The position numbers were made by a program, and so were the translations under genes. A stretch of 64,000 nucleotides of DNA from Bombus terrestris (taxonomy: Eukaryota > Arthropoda > Insecta > Hymenoptera > Apidae). The notes under the pieces were generated by a model that worked only from the letters and a program-made list of their open reading frames with translations, searched no databases and was not told the origin of the DNA. The DNA lies in contig NW_025963554.1 in NCBI RefSeq assembly GCF_910591885.1, positions 310,001-374,000 on the forward strand, given 5' to 3'. Of the stretch, positions 1 to 13,654 are shown one piece after another (the stretch's first letter is position 1; every line of letters begins with the position of its first letter).

Positions 1-870
1 GTCTTACGTTATAACGTAGTACTATATAACGTCATTCGTTATAACGAAGTACTATATAACGTTATACGTTATAGCGAAATACAATATAACGTTATACGCT
101 ATAACGTAATAGTATATAACGTCATACGTTATAACGTAATGCAATATAACGTTATACGTTGTATAGTGATAGTATATAATGTTACACGGTATATAGTAAT
201 ATTATGTAACGTCATACGTTATAACGCAGTACTGTATAAGGTCATTCGTTATAACGAAGTACTATATAACGTAATACGTTATAACGAAATACTATATAAC
301 GTTATACGTTATAAAGTAATGGTATATAACGTCATACGTTATAACCTAATGCAATATAACGTTTTACGTTGTATAGTGATAGTATATAATGTTACACGGT
401 ATATAGTAGTATTATGTAACGTCATACGTTATAACGTAGTGCTGTATATCATTACACGTTGTGTAGTAATAGCACACAATGTTATCCGGTATATAGTAAT
501 ATTATGTAATGTCATACGTTATAACGTAGTGCTGTATATCATTACACGTTGTATAGTAATAGTATACAATGTTATACGGTATATAGTAATAATATGTAAC
601 GTCATACGTTATAAGGTAATAGAATATGACGTCATACGTTATAACGTAATGCAATATAATGTTATACGGTATATAGTAATATTATGTAACGTCATACGTT
701 ATAACGTAATGCAATAAAACGTTACACGTTGTATACTAATAGTATATAATGTTATACGTTATAGCGTAATGGTATATAACGTTATACGTTATAACGTAGT
801 GCTTTATAACATTGCACGTTGTATAGTAATAGTATACAATGTTATACGGTATATAGTAAAATTATGTAAC
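1..870 (+). repeat. Left-edge array segment outside the 3.8-kb duplication
   Basis: Ordinary monomers, cut by the window edge. The first monomer carries the rare start gtcttacg. Positions 31-60 hold the ttcg...cgaa palindrome variant. Two B-C-A trimer runs follow. A marker monomer with attgcacg lies at 811-840, far from its main territory beyond 39 kb. Nothing else is visible. Confidence 0.9.
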
Positions 871-3800
871 GTCATACGTCATATCGTAGTTCTGTATAAC
901 GTTGTACGTTATAACGTAATACTATATAACGTTATACGTTATAACGAAATACTATATAACGTTATACGTTATAACGTAATGCAATATAACGTTATACTTT
1001 GTATAGTGATAGTATATAATGTTACACGGTATATAGTAATATTATGTAACGTCATACGTTATAACGTAGTGCTGTATATCATTACACGTTGTATAGTAAT
1101 AGTACACAATGTTATCCGGTATATAGTAATATTATGTAACCTCATACGTTATAACGTAGTGCTATATATCATTACACGTTGTATATATATATTATAAAAT
1201 GTTATACGGTATATAGTAATATTATGTAACGTCATACGTTATAAGGTAATAGTATACAACGTCATACGTTATAACGTAGTGCTATATATCATTACACGTT
1301 GTATAGTAATATTATACAATGTTATACGGTATATAGTAATATTATGTAACGTCATACGTTATAAGGTAATATTATACAACGTCATACGTCATAACGTAAT
1401 GCAATATAACGTTATACGTTGTATAGTGATAGTATATAATGTTACACGGTATATAGTAATATTATGTAACGTCATATGTTATAACGTAGTGCTGTATATC
1501 ATTACACGTTGTATAGTAATAGTATACAATGTTATACGGTATATAGTAATATTATGTAACGTCATACGTTATAAGGTAATAGTATATAACGTCATACGTT
1601 ATAACGTAATGCAATATAACGTTATACGTTGTATAGTGATAGTATATAATGTTACACGGTATATAGTAATATTATGTAACGTCATACGTTATAACGTAGT
1701 ACTATATAACGTCATTCGTAATAACGAAGTACTATATAACGTTATATGTTGTAACGATATACTATATAACGTTATACGTTATAACGTAATAGTATATAAC
1801 GTCATACGTTATAACTTAATGCAATATAACGTTACACTTTGTATAGTGATAGTATATAATGTTATACGGTATATAGTAATATTATGTAACGTCATACGTT
1901 ATAACGTAATGCAATAAAACGTTACACGTTGTATAGTGATAGTATATAATGTTATACGGTATATAGTAATATTATGTAACGTCATACGTTATAACGTAAT
2001 GCAATAAAACGTTACACGTTGTATACTAATAGTATATAATGTTATACGTTATAGCGTAATGGTATATAACGTTATATGTTATAACGTAGTGCTATATAAC
2101 GTTACACGTTGTACAGTAATAGTATATAACGTTATACGTTATAGCGTAATGGTATATAACGTTATACGTCAAAACGTAGTGCTATATAACGTTACACGTT
2201 GTATATTAATAGTATACAATGTTATACGGTATATAGTAAAATTATGTAACGTCATACGTTATAACGTAGTACTATATAACGTTGTACGTTATAACGTAAT
2301 ACTATATAACGTTACACGTTGTATAGTAAAATTATGTAACGTCATACGTTATAACGTAGTACTATATAACGTCATTCGTTATAACGAAGTACTATATAAC
2401 GTTATACCTTATGACGAAATACTATACAACGTTATACGTTATAACGTAATAGTCTATAACGTCATACGTTATAACGTAATGCTATATATCGTTACACGTT
2501 GTATAGTAATAGTATACAATGTTATGCGGTATATAGTAATATTATGTAACGTCATACGTTATAACGTAGTGCTATATATCATTAGACGTTGTATAGTAAT
2601 AATATACAATGTTATACGGTATATAGTAATAGTATATAACGTCATACGTTATAACGTAATGCAATATAACGTTACACGTTGTATAGTGATAGTATATAAT
2701 GTTATACGGTATATAGTAATATTATGTAACGTCATACGTTATAACGTAATGCAATAAAACGTTACACGTTGTATACTAATAGTATATAATGTTATACGTT
2801 ATAGCGTAATGGTATATAACGTTATACTTTATAACGTAGTGCTCTTTAACATTGCACGTTGTATAGTAATAGTATACAATGTTATACGGTATATAGTAAA
2901 ATTATGTAACGTCATACGTTATAACGTAGTACTATATAACGTTGTACGTTATAACGTAATACTATATAACGTTATACGTTATAAGGTAATAGTATATAAC
3001 GTCATACGTTATAACGTAATGCAATAAAACGTTACACGTTGTATACTAATAGTATATAATGTTATACGGTATATTGTAATATTATGTAACGTCATACGTT
3101 ATAACGTAATGCAATAAAACGTTACACGTTCTATACTAATAGTATATAATGTTATACGTTATAGCGTAATGGTATATAACGTTATACGTTATAGCGTAAT
3201 GGTATATAACGTTATATGTTATAACGTAGTGCTATATAACGTTACACGTTGTATAGTAATAGTATATAACGTTATACGTTATAGCGTAATGGTATATAAC
3301 GTTATACGTCAAAACGTAGTGCTATATAACGTTATACGTTGTATAGTGATAGTATATAATGTTACACGGTATATAGTAATATTATGTAACGTCATACGTT
3401 ATAACGTAGTGCTGTATATCATTACACGTTGTATAGTAATAGCATACAATGGTATACGGTATATAGTAATATTATGTAACGTCATACGTTATAACGTAGT
3501 GCTGTATATCATTACACGTTGTATAGTAATAGTATACAGTGTTATACGGTATATAGTGATATTATGTAACGTCATACGTTATAAGGTAATAGTATATAAC
3601 GTCATACGTTATAACGTAATGCAATATAACGTTACACGTTGTATAGTGATACTATAGAATGTTATACGGTATATAGTAATATTATGTAACGTCATACGTT
3701 ATATCGTAGTACTATATAACGTTGTACGTTATAACGTAATACTATATAACGTTATACGTTATAACGAAATACTATATAACGTTATACGTTATAACGTAAT

Positions 3801-4670
3801 GCAATATAACGTTATACGTTGTATAGTGATAGTATATAATGTTACACGGTATATAGTAATATTATGTAACGTCATACGTTATAGCGTAGTGCTATATATC
3901 ATTACACGTTGTATAGTAATAGTACACAATGTTATCCGGTATATAGTAATATTATGTAACGTCATACGTTATAACGTAGTGCTATATATCATTACACGTT
4001 GTATATATATATTACACAATGTTATACGGTATACAGTTATAGTATGTAACGTCATACGTTATAAGGTAATAGTGTACAACGTCATACGTTATAACGTAGT
4101 GCTATATAACGTTACACGTTGTATAGTAATAGTATATAACGTTATACGTTATAGCGTAATGGTATATAACGTTATACGTCAAAACGTAGTGCTATATAAC
4201 GTTACACGTTGTATAGTAATAGTATACAATCTTATACGGTATATAGTAAAATTGTGTAACGTCATACGTTATAACGTAGTACTATATAACGTTGTACGTT
4301 ATAACGTAATACTATATAACGTTACACGTTGTATAGTAAAATTATGTAACGTCATACGTTATAACGTAGTACTATATAACGTCATTCGTTATAACGAAGT
4401 ACTATATAACGTTATACGTTATGACGAAATACTATATAACGTTATACGGTATAACGTAATAGCCTATAACGGCATACGTTTTAACGTAGTGCTATATATC
4501 GTTACACGTTGTATAGTAATAGCATACAATGTTATACGGTATATAGTAATATTATGTAACGTCATACGTTATAACGTAGTGCTATATATCATTACACGTT
4601 GTATAGTAATAGTACACAATGTTATCCGGTATATAGTAATATTATGTAACGTCATACGTTATAAGGTAAT
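871..4670 (+). repeat. 3.8-kb higher-order block, copy 1
   Basis: Matches 7592-11362 monomer by monomer. The offset is 6,721 bp before 1171 and 6,723 after it, because the copy-2 (TA)n monomer is 2 bp longer. Shared private variants include the cctcatacg monomer (1141 and 7862), gtgctctttaac (about 2840 and 9563) and a ttctatac monomer (about 3130 and 9853). Copy 2 lacks one 30-bp monomer (4051-4080 here). Similarity fades left of about 870 and right of about 4670. Confidence 0.88.
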
Positions 4671-4770
4671 AGTATATAACGTCATACGTTATAACGTAAT
4701 GCAATATAACGTTACATGTTGTATAGTGATAGTATAGAATGTTATACGGTATATAGTAATATTATGTAAC

Positions 4771-5491
4771 GTCATACGTTATATCGTAGTACTATATAAC
4801 GTTGTACGTTATAACGTAATACTATATAACGTTATACGTTATAACGAAATACTATATAATGTTATACGTTATAACGTAATGCAATATAACGTTATACGTT
4901 GTATAGTGATAATATATAATGTTACACGGTATATAGTAATATTATGTAACGTCATACGTTATAGCGTAGTGCTATATATCATTACACGTTGTATAGTAAT
5001 AGTACACAATGTTATCCGGTATATAGTAATATTATGTAACGTCATACGTTATAACGTAGTGCTATATATCATTACACGTTGTATATATATATTATACAAT
5101 GTTATACGGTATATAGTTATATTATGTAACGTCATACGTTATAAGGTAATAGTATACAACGTCATACGTTATAACGTAGTACTATATAACGTCATTCGTT
5201 ATAACGAAGTACTATATAACGTTATACGTTATAACGAAATACTATATAACGTTATACGTTATAACGTAATAGTATATAACGTCATACGTTATAACTTAAT
5301 GCAATATAACGTTACACTTTGTATAGTGATAGTATATAATGTTATACGGTATATAGTAATATTATGTAACGTCATACGTTATAACGTAATGCAATAAAAC
5401 GTTACACGTTGTATACTAATAGTATATAACGTTATAACTATTAGTATACAACATTACTATAACTACACGTTGTATAGTAATAGTATATAAC
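4771..5491 (+). repeat. 721-bp module ending in the 61-bp inverted unit (type copy)
   Basis: Starts at a monomer with atatcgtagtac and ends with the 61-bp unit. Start-to-unit distance is exactly 660 bp here and in copies starting at 15305, 21848, 46455, 49186, 54229 and 56180. The order inside is two to three A-class monomers, a B-C-A-B-C-A run, a (TA)n monomer, the ttcg...cgaa monomer, a monomer with ataacttaatgc, a monomer with the stop-bearing gcaataaaac, a B monomer with gtatactaatag, then the inverted unit. Equal spacing in seven copies suggests it multiplied as one block. Confidence 0.85.
5431..5491. repeat. 61-bp inverted-monomer unit, copy 1 (variant left arm)
   Basis: The first half is a B monomer in reverse orientation and the second half a direct B monomer; the 61-bp length moves the 30-bp register by +1. 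In this copy the inverted arm (5437-5452, ACTATTAGTATACAAC) is a perfect reverse complement of the preceding monomer (5408-5423). With the central TATAACGTTATA (5425-5436) this makes a 45-nt palindrome with a single unpaired A at 5424. All other copies carry a C where this arm has G (5444), which instead makes the arm a perfect match to the downstream monomer. Confidence 0.93.
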
Positions 5492-6391
5492 GTTATACGT
5501 TATAACCTAATGCAATATAACGTTATACGTTGTATAGTGATAGTATATAATGTTACACGGTATATAGTAATATTATGTAACGTCATACGTTATAACGTAG
5601 TGCTATATATAATTACACGTTGTATATATATATTATACAATGTTATACGGTATATAGTAATATTATGTAACGTCATACGTTATAACGTAGTGCTATATAT
5701 CATTACACGTTGTATAGTAATAGAACACAATGTTATCTGGTATATAGTAATATTATGTAACATCATACGTTATAAGGTAATGCAATAAAATGTTACACGT
5801 TGTATAGTAATAGTATATAACGTTATACGTTATAGCGTAATGGTATATAACGTTATACGTTATAACGTAGTGCTATATAACGTTACACGTTGTATAGTAA
5901 TGGTATATAACGTTATACGTTATAGCGTAATGGTATACAACGTTATACGTTATAGCGTAATGCAGTAAAACGTTACACGTTGTATAGTAATAGTATATAA
6001 TGTTATACGTTATAGCGGAATGGTATATAACGTCATACGTTATAAGGTAGTACTCTATATCATTACACGTTGTATAGTAATAGTACACAATGTTATCCGG
6101 TATATAGTAATATTATGTAACGTCATACGTTATAACGTAGTGCTATATATCATTACACGTTGTATAGTAATAGTACACAATGTTATCTGGTATATAGTAA
6201 TATTATGTAACGTCATACGTTATAAGGTAATAGTATACAACGTCATACGTTATAACGTAGTGCTATATATCATTACACGTTGTATAGTAATATTATACAA
6301 TGTTATACGGTATATAGTAATATTATGAAACGTCATACGTTATAAGGTAATAGTATACAACGTCATACGTCATAACGTAATGCAATATAAC

Positions 6392-7021
6392 GTTATACGT
6401 TGCATAGTGATAGTATATAATGTTACACCTTATATAGTAATATTATGTAACGTCATACGTTATAACGTGGTGCTGTATGTCATTACACGTTGTATAGTAA
6501 TAGTATACAATGTTATACGGTATATAGTAATATTATGTAACGTCATACGTTATAAGGTAATAGTATATAACGTCATACGTTATAACGTAATGCAATATAA
6601 CGTTATACGTTGTATAGTGATAGTATATAATGTTACACGGTATATAGTAATATTATGTAACGTCATACGTTATAACGTAGTGCTGTATATCATTACACGT
6701 TGTATAGTAATAGTATACAATGTTATACGGTATATAGTAATATTATGTAACGTCATACGTTATAAGGTAATAGTATATAACGTCATACGTTATAACGTAA
6801 TGCAATATAACGTTATACGTTGTATAGTGATAGTATATAATGTTACACGGTATATAGTAATATTATGTAACGTCATACGTTATAACGTAGTGCTGTATAT
6901 CATTACACGTTGTATAGTAATAGTATACAATGTTATACGGTATATAGTAATATTATGTAACGTCATACGTTATAAGGTAATAGTATATAACGTCATACGT
7001 TATAACGTAATGCAATATAAC
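6392..7021 (+). repeat. 210-bp heptamer higher-order repeat, three tandem copies
   Basis: Copies start at 6392, 6602 and 6812, with a partial fourth from 7022. Each contains seven monomers in the order B, C, A (gtgctgtat), B, C, A with ataaggtaatag, A with gtaatgcaatat. Copies two and three look nearly identical; copy one has small changes such as ttgcatag and acaccttata. It is the clearest short higher-order unit in the window, and pieces of it recur throughout. Confidence 0.9.
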
Positions 7022-7591
7022 GTTACACGTTGTATAGTGATAGTATATAATGTTATACGGTATATAGTAATATTATGTAACGTCATACGTTATAACGTAA
7101 TGCAATAAAACGTTACACGTTGTATACTAATAGTATATAATGTTATACGTTATAGCGTAATGGTATATAACGTTATACGTTATAACGTAGTACTATATAA
7201 CGTTGTACGTTATAACGTAATACTATATAACGTTACACGTTGTATAGTAATAGTATATAACGTTATACGTTATAGCGTAATGGTATCCAACGTTATACGT
7301 TATAGCGTAATGCAATAAAACGTTACACGTTGTATAGTAATAGTATATAACGTTATACGTTATAGCGTAGTGGTATATAACGATATACGTCAAAACGTAG
7401 TGCTATATAACGTTACACGTTGTATAGTAATAGTATACAATGTTATACGGTATATAGTAAAATTATGTAACGTCATACGTTATAACATAGTACTATATAA
7501 CGTTGTACGCTATAACGTAATGCAATATAACGTTACACGTTGTATAGTGATAGCATATAATGTTGTACGGTATATAGTAATATTATGTAAC

Positions 7592-10500
7592 GTCATACGT
7601 CATATCGTAGTACTGTATAACGTTGTACGTTATAACGTAATACTATATAACGTTATACGTTATAACGAAATACTATATAACGTTATACGTTATAACGTAA
7701 TGCAATATAACGTTATACTTTGTATAGTGATAGTATATAATGTTACACGGTATATAGTAATATTATGTAACGTCATACGTTATAACGTAGTGCTGTATAT
7801 CATTACACGTTGTATAGTAATAGTACACAATGTTATCCGGTATATAGTAATATTATGTAACCTCATACGTTATAACGTAGTGCTATATATCATTACACGT
7901 TGTATATATATATATTATAAAATGTTATACGGTATATAGTAATATTATGTAACGTCATACGTTATAAGGTAATAGTATACAACGTCATACGTTATAACGT
8001 AGTGCTATATATCACTACACGTTGTATAGTAATATTATACAATGTTATACGGTATATAGTAATATTATGTAACGTCATACGTTATAAGGTAATATTATAC
8101 AACGTCATACGTCATAACGTAATGCAATATAACGTTATACGTTGTATAGTGATAGTATATAATGTTACACGGTATATAGTAATATTATGTAACGTCATAC
8201 GTTATAACGTAGTGCTGTATATCATTACACGTTGTATAGTAATAGTATACAATGTTATACGGTATATAGTAATATTATGTAACTTCATACGTTATAAGGT
8301 AATAGTATATAACGTCATACGTTATAACGTAATGCAATATAACGTTATACGTTGTATAGTGATAGTATATAATGTTACACGGTATATAGTAATATTATGT
8401 AACGTCATACGTTATAACGTAGTACTATATAACGTCATTCGTAATAACGAAGCACTATATAACGTTATATGTTGTAACGATATACTATATAACGTTATAC
8501 GTTATAACGTAATAGTATATAACGTCATACGTTATAACTTAATGCAATATAACGTTACACTTTGTATAGTGATAGTATATAATGTTATACGGTATATAGT
8601 AATATTATGTAACGTCATACGTTATAACGTAATGCAATAAAACGTTACACGTTGTATAGTGATAGTATATAATGTTATACGGTATATAGTAATATTATGT
8701 AACGTCATACGTTATAACGTAATGCAATAAAACGTTACACGTTGTATACTAATAGTATATAATGTTATACGTTATAGCGTAATGGTATATAACGTTATAT
8801 GTTATAACGTAGTGCTATATAACGTTACACGTTGTACAGTAATAGTATATAACGTTATACGTTATAGCGTAATGGTATATAACGTTATACGTCAAAACGT
8901 AGTGCTATATAACGTTACACGTTGTATAGTAATAGTATACAATGTTATACGGTATATAGTAATATTATGTAACGTCATACGTTATAACGTAGTACTATAT
9001 AACGTTGTACGTTATAACGTAATACTATATAACGTTACACGTTGTATAGTAAAATTATGTAACGTCATACGTTATAACGTAGTACTATATAACGTCATTC
9101 GTTATAACGAAGTACTATATAACGTTATACGTTATGACGAAATACTATACAACGTTATACGTTATAACGTAATAGTCTATAACGTCATACGTTATAACGT
9201 AATGCTATATATCGTTACACGTTGTATAGTAATAGTATACAATGTTATGCGGTATATAGTAATATTATGTAACGTCATACGTTATAACGTAGTGCTATAT
9301 ATCATTAGACGTTGTATAGTAATAATATACAATGTTATACGGTATATAGTAATAGTATATAACGTCATACGTTATAACGTAATGCAATATAACGTTACAC
9401 GTTGTATAGTGATAGTATATAATGTTATACGGTATATAGTAATATTATGTAACGTCATACGTTATAACGTAATGCAATAAAACGTTACACGTTGTATACT
9501 AATAGTATATAATGTTATACGTTATAGCGTAATGGTATATAACGTTATACTTTATAACGTAGTGCTCTTTAACATTGCACGTTGTATAGTAATAGTATAC
9601 AATGTTATACGGTATATAGTAAAATTATGTAACGTCATACGTTATAACGTAGTACTATATAACGTTGTACGTTATAACGTAATACTATATAACGTTATAC
9701 GTTATAAGGTAATAGTATATAACGTCATACGTTATAACGTAATGCAATAAAACGTTACACGTTGTATACTAATAGTATATAATGTTATACGGTATATTGT
9801 AATATTATGTAACGTCATACGTTATAACGTAATGCAATAAAACGTTACACGTTCTATACTAATAGTATATAATGTTATACGTTATAGCGTAATGGTATAT
9901 AACGTTATACGTTATAGCGTAATGGTATATAACGTTATATGTTATAACGTAGTGCTATATAACGTTACACGTTGTATAGTAATAGTATATAACGTTATAC
10001 GTTATAGCGTAATGGTATATAACGTTATACGTCAAAACGTAGTGCTATATAACGTTATACGTTGTATAGTGATAGTATATAATGTTCCACGGTATATAGT
10101 AATATTATGTAACGTCATACGTTATAACGTAGTGCTGTATATCATTACACGTTGTATAGTAATAGCATACAATGGTATACGGTATATAGTAATATTATGT
10201 AACGTCATACGTTATAACGTAGTGCTGTATATCATTACACGTTGTATAGTAATAGTATACAGTGTTATACGGTATATAGTGATATTATGTAACGTCATAC
10301 GTTATAAGGTAATAGTATATAACGTCATACGTTATAACGTAATGCAATATAACGTTACACGTTGTATAGTGATACTATAGAATGTTATACGGTATATAGT
10401 AATATTATGTAACGTCATACGTTATATCGTAGTACTATATAACGTTGTACGTTATAACGTAATACTATATAACGTTATACGTTATAACGAAATACTATAT

Positions 10501-11362
10501 AACGTTATACGTTATAACGTAATGCAATATAACGTTATACGTTGTATAGTGATAGTATATAATGTTACACGGTATATAGTAATATTATGTAACGTCATAC
10601 GTTATAGCGTAGTGCTATATATCATTACACGTTGTATAGTAATAGTACACAATGTTATCCGGTATATAGTAATATTATGTAACGTCATACGTTATAACGT
10701 AGTGCTATATATCATTACACGTTGTATATATATATTACACAATGTTATACGGTATACAGTTATAGTATGTAACGTCATACGTTATAACGTAGTGCTATAT
10801 AACGTTACACGTTGTATAGTAATAGTATATAACGTTATACGTTATAGCGTAATGGTATATAACGTTATACGTCAAAACGTAGTGCTATATAACGTTACAC
10901 GTTGTATAGTAATAGTATACAATCTTATACGGTATATAGTAAAATTGTGTAACGTCATACGTTATAACGTAGTACTATATAACGTTGTACGTTATAACGT
11001 AATACTATATAACGTTACACGTTGTATAGTAAAATTATGTAACGTCATACGTTATAACGTAGTACTATATAACGTCATTCGTTATAACGAAGTACTATAT
11101 AACGTTATACGTTATGACGAAATACTATATAACGTTATACGTTATAACGTAATAGCCTATAACGGCATACGTTTTAACGTAGTGCTATATATCGTTACAC
11201 GTTGTATAGTAATAGCATACAATGTTATACGGTATATAGTAATATTATGTAACGTCATACGTTATAACGTAGTGCTATATATCATTACACGTTGTATAGT
11301 AATAGTACACAATGTTATCCGGTATATAGTAATATTATGTAACGTCATACGTTATAAGGTAA
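7592..11362 (+). repeat. 3.8-kb higher-order block, copy 2
   Basis: Partner of 871-4670. Differences include a 2-bp longer (TA)n monomer at 7892-7923, acttcatacg at about 8284 in place of acgtcatacg, ttccacgg at about 10085 in place of ttacacgg, and loss of one 30-bp monomer near 10774. The order of private variants is otherwise the same, so this is a segmental duplication rather than independent homogenisation. Confidence 0.88.
7892..7923 (+). repeat. (TA)n-expanded monomer, 32 bp
   Basis: A B-class monomer whose right half is a TA run ending ttataaaat. The duplicated counterpart at 1171-1200 is 30 bp, so this is a clean 2-bp gain, as expected from replication slippage in the TA run. Confidence 0.92.
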
Positions 11363-13443
11363 TAGTATACAACGTCATACGTTATAACGTAGTACTATAT
11401 AACGTCATTCGTTATAACGAAGTACTATATAACGTTATACGTTATAACGAAATACTATATAACGTTATACGTTATAACGTAATAGTATATAACGTCATAC
11501 GTTATAACGTAGTGCTATATATCATTACACGTTGTATAGTAATAGTACACAATGTTATCCGGTATATAGTAATATTATGTAACGTCATACATTATAACGT
11601 AGTGCTATATATCATTACACGTTGTATATATATATTACACAATGTTATACGTTATACAGTTATAGTATGTAACGTCATACGTTATAAGGTAATAGTGTAC
11701 AACGTCATACGTTATAACGTAGTGCTATATAACGTTACACGTTGTATAGTAATAGTATATAACGTTATACGTTATAGCGTAATGGTATATAACGTTATAC
11801 GTCAAAACGTAGTGCTATATAACGTTACACGTTGTATAGTAATAGTATACAATCTTATACGGTATATAGTAAAATTGTGTAACGTCATACGTTATAACGT
11901 AGTACTATATAACGTTGTACGTTATAACGTAATACTATATAACGTTACACGTTGTATAGTAAAATTATGTAACGTCATACGTTATAACGTAGTACTATAT
12001 AACGTCATTCGTTATAACGAAGTACTATATAACGTTATACGTTATGACGAAATACTATATAACGTTATACGTTATAACGTAATAGCCTATAACGGCATAC
12101 GTTTTAACGTAGTGCTATATATCGTTACACGTTGTATAGTAATAGCATACAATGTTATACGGTATATAGTAATATTATGTAACGTCATACGTTATAACGT
12201 AGTGCTATATATCATTACACGTTGTATAGTAATAGTACACAATGTTATCCGGTATATAGTAATATTATGTAACGTCATACGTTATAAGGTAATAGTATAC
12301 AACGTCATACGTTATAACGTAGTACTATATAACGTCATTCGTTATAACGAAGTACTATATAACGTTATACGTTATAACGAAATACTATATAACGTTATAC
12401 GTTATAACGTAATAGTATATAACGTCATACGTTATAACGTAGTGCTATATATCATTACACGTTGTATAGTAATAGTACACAATGTTATCCGGTATATAGT
12501 AATATTATGTAACGTCATACATTATAACGTAGTGCTATATATCATTACACGTTGTATATATATATTACACAATGTTATACGTTATACAGTTATAGTATGT
12601 AACGTCATACGTTATAAGGTAATAGTGTACAACGTCATACGTTATAACGTAGTGCTATATAACGTTACACGTTGTATAGTAATAGTATATAACGTTATAC
12701 GTTATAGCGTAATGGTATATAACGTTATACGTCAAAACGTAGTGCTATATAACGTTACACGTTGTATAGTAATAGTATACAATCTTATACGGTATATAGT
12801 AAAATTGTGTAACGTCATACGTTATAACGTAGTACTATATAACGTTGTACGTTATAACGTAATACTATATAACGTTACACGTTGTATAGTAAAATTATGT
12901 AACGTCATACGTTATAACGTAGTACTATATAACGTCGTTCGTTATAACGAAGTACTATATAACGTTATACGTTATGACGAAATACTATATAACGTTATAC
13001 GTTATAACGTAATAGCCTATAACGGCATACGTTTTAACGTAGTGCTATATATTGTTACACGTTGTATAGTAATAGCATACAATGTTATACGGTATATAGT
13101 ATTATTATGTAACGTCATACGTTATAACGTAGTGCTATATATCATTACACGTTGTATAGTAATAGTATACAATGTTATCCGGTATATAGTAATATTATGT
13201 AACGTCATACGTTATAACGTAGTGCTATATATCATTACACGTTGTATATATATATTATACAATGTTATACGGTATATAGTTATATTATGTAACGTCATAC
13301 GTTATAAGGTAATAGTATACAACGTCATACGTTATAACGTAGTACTATATAACGTCATTCGTTATAACGAAGTACTATATAACGTTATACGTTATAACGA
13401 AATACTATATAGCGTTATACGTTATAACGTAATAGTTTATAAC
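10594..13443 (+). repeat. 930-bp (31-monomer) higher-order repeat, three tandem copies
   Basis: Copies are 10594-11493 (one monomer short), 11494-12423 (930 bp) and about 12424-13443 (three extra monomers near 13204-13293). The gtcaaaacg marker recurs at 10871, 11801 and 12731, exactly 930 bp apart. Two copies share the point variant gtcatacattataacg (about 11584 and 12514). Because no stop-bearing monomer lies in this tract, it carries the longest open frame in the window (10522-13560), which I do not regard as a gene. Confidence 0.9.
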
Positions 13444-13593
13444 GTCATACGTTATAACTTAATGCAATATAACGTTACACTTTGTATAGTGATAGTATAT
13501 AAAGTTATACGGTATATAGTAATATTATGTAACGTCATACGTTATAACGTAATGCAATAAAACGTTACACGTTGTATACTAATAGCATATAAC

Positions 13594-13654
13594 GTTATAA
13601 CTATTACTATACAACATTACTATAACTACACGTTTTATAGTAATGGTATATAAC
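13594..13654. repeat. 61-bp inverted-monomer unit, copy 2
   Basis: 8,163 bp after copy 1. The direct arm reads gttttatagtaatgg, two changes from canonical, and the upstream monomer has aatagcatat. Both variants recur only in the copy at 20137, its duplication partner. Confidence 0.92.

Noticed and set aside
35..48. CENP-B box in the ttcgttataacgaa variant
   Set aside because: It matches the TTCG----A part of the box, but the required CGGG end is GAAG here; no full match was found.
5431..5491. The 61-bp inverted unit as a mobile element (MITE-like) insertion
   Set aside because: Both halves are recognisable array monomers, there is no foreign core, no clear target-site duplication, and copies share flanks for hundreds of bases. 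Spread by array recombination explains it better.
5873..6088. Minus-strand open frame of about 71 codons
   Set aside because: Reverse translation of a short run of monomers that happens to lack stops; tyrosine-rich low-complexity product with no sign of a gene.
10594..13443. Assembly artefact as the explanation of tandem kilobase repeats
   Set aside because: Not excluded, but copies carry private substitutions and whole-monomer gains or losses, which fits real higher-order repeats. Spanning long reads would decide.
10522..13560. Long plus-strand open frame, and dozens of shorter ones across the window, as protein genes
   Set aside because: All are the same 10-codon satellite period translated in its one stop-free frame. 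There is no distinct start context, no domain and no codon-position bias, and their ends simply follow monomers with gcaataa or attatgaaac. Annotating them would be an artefact.
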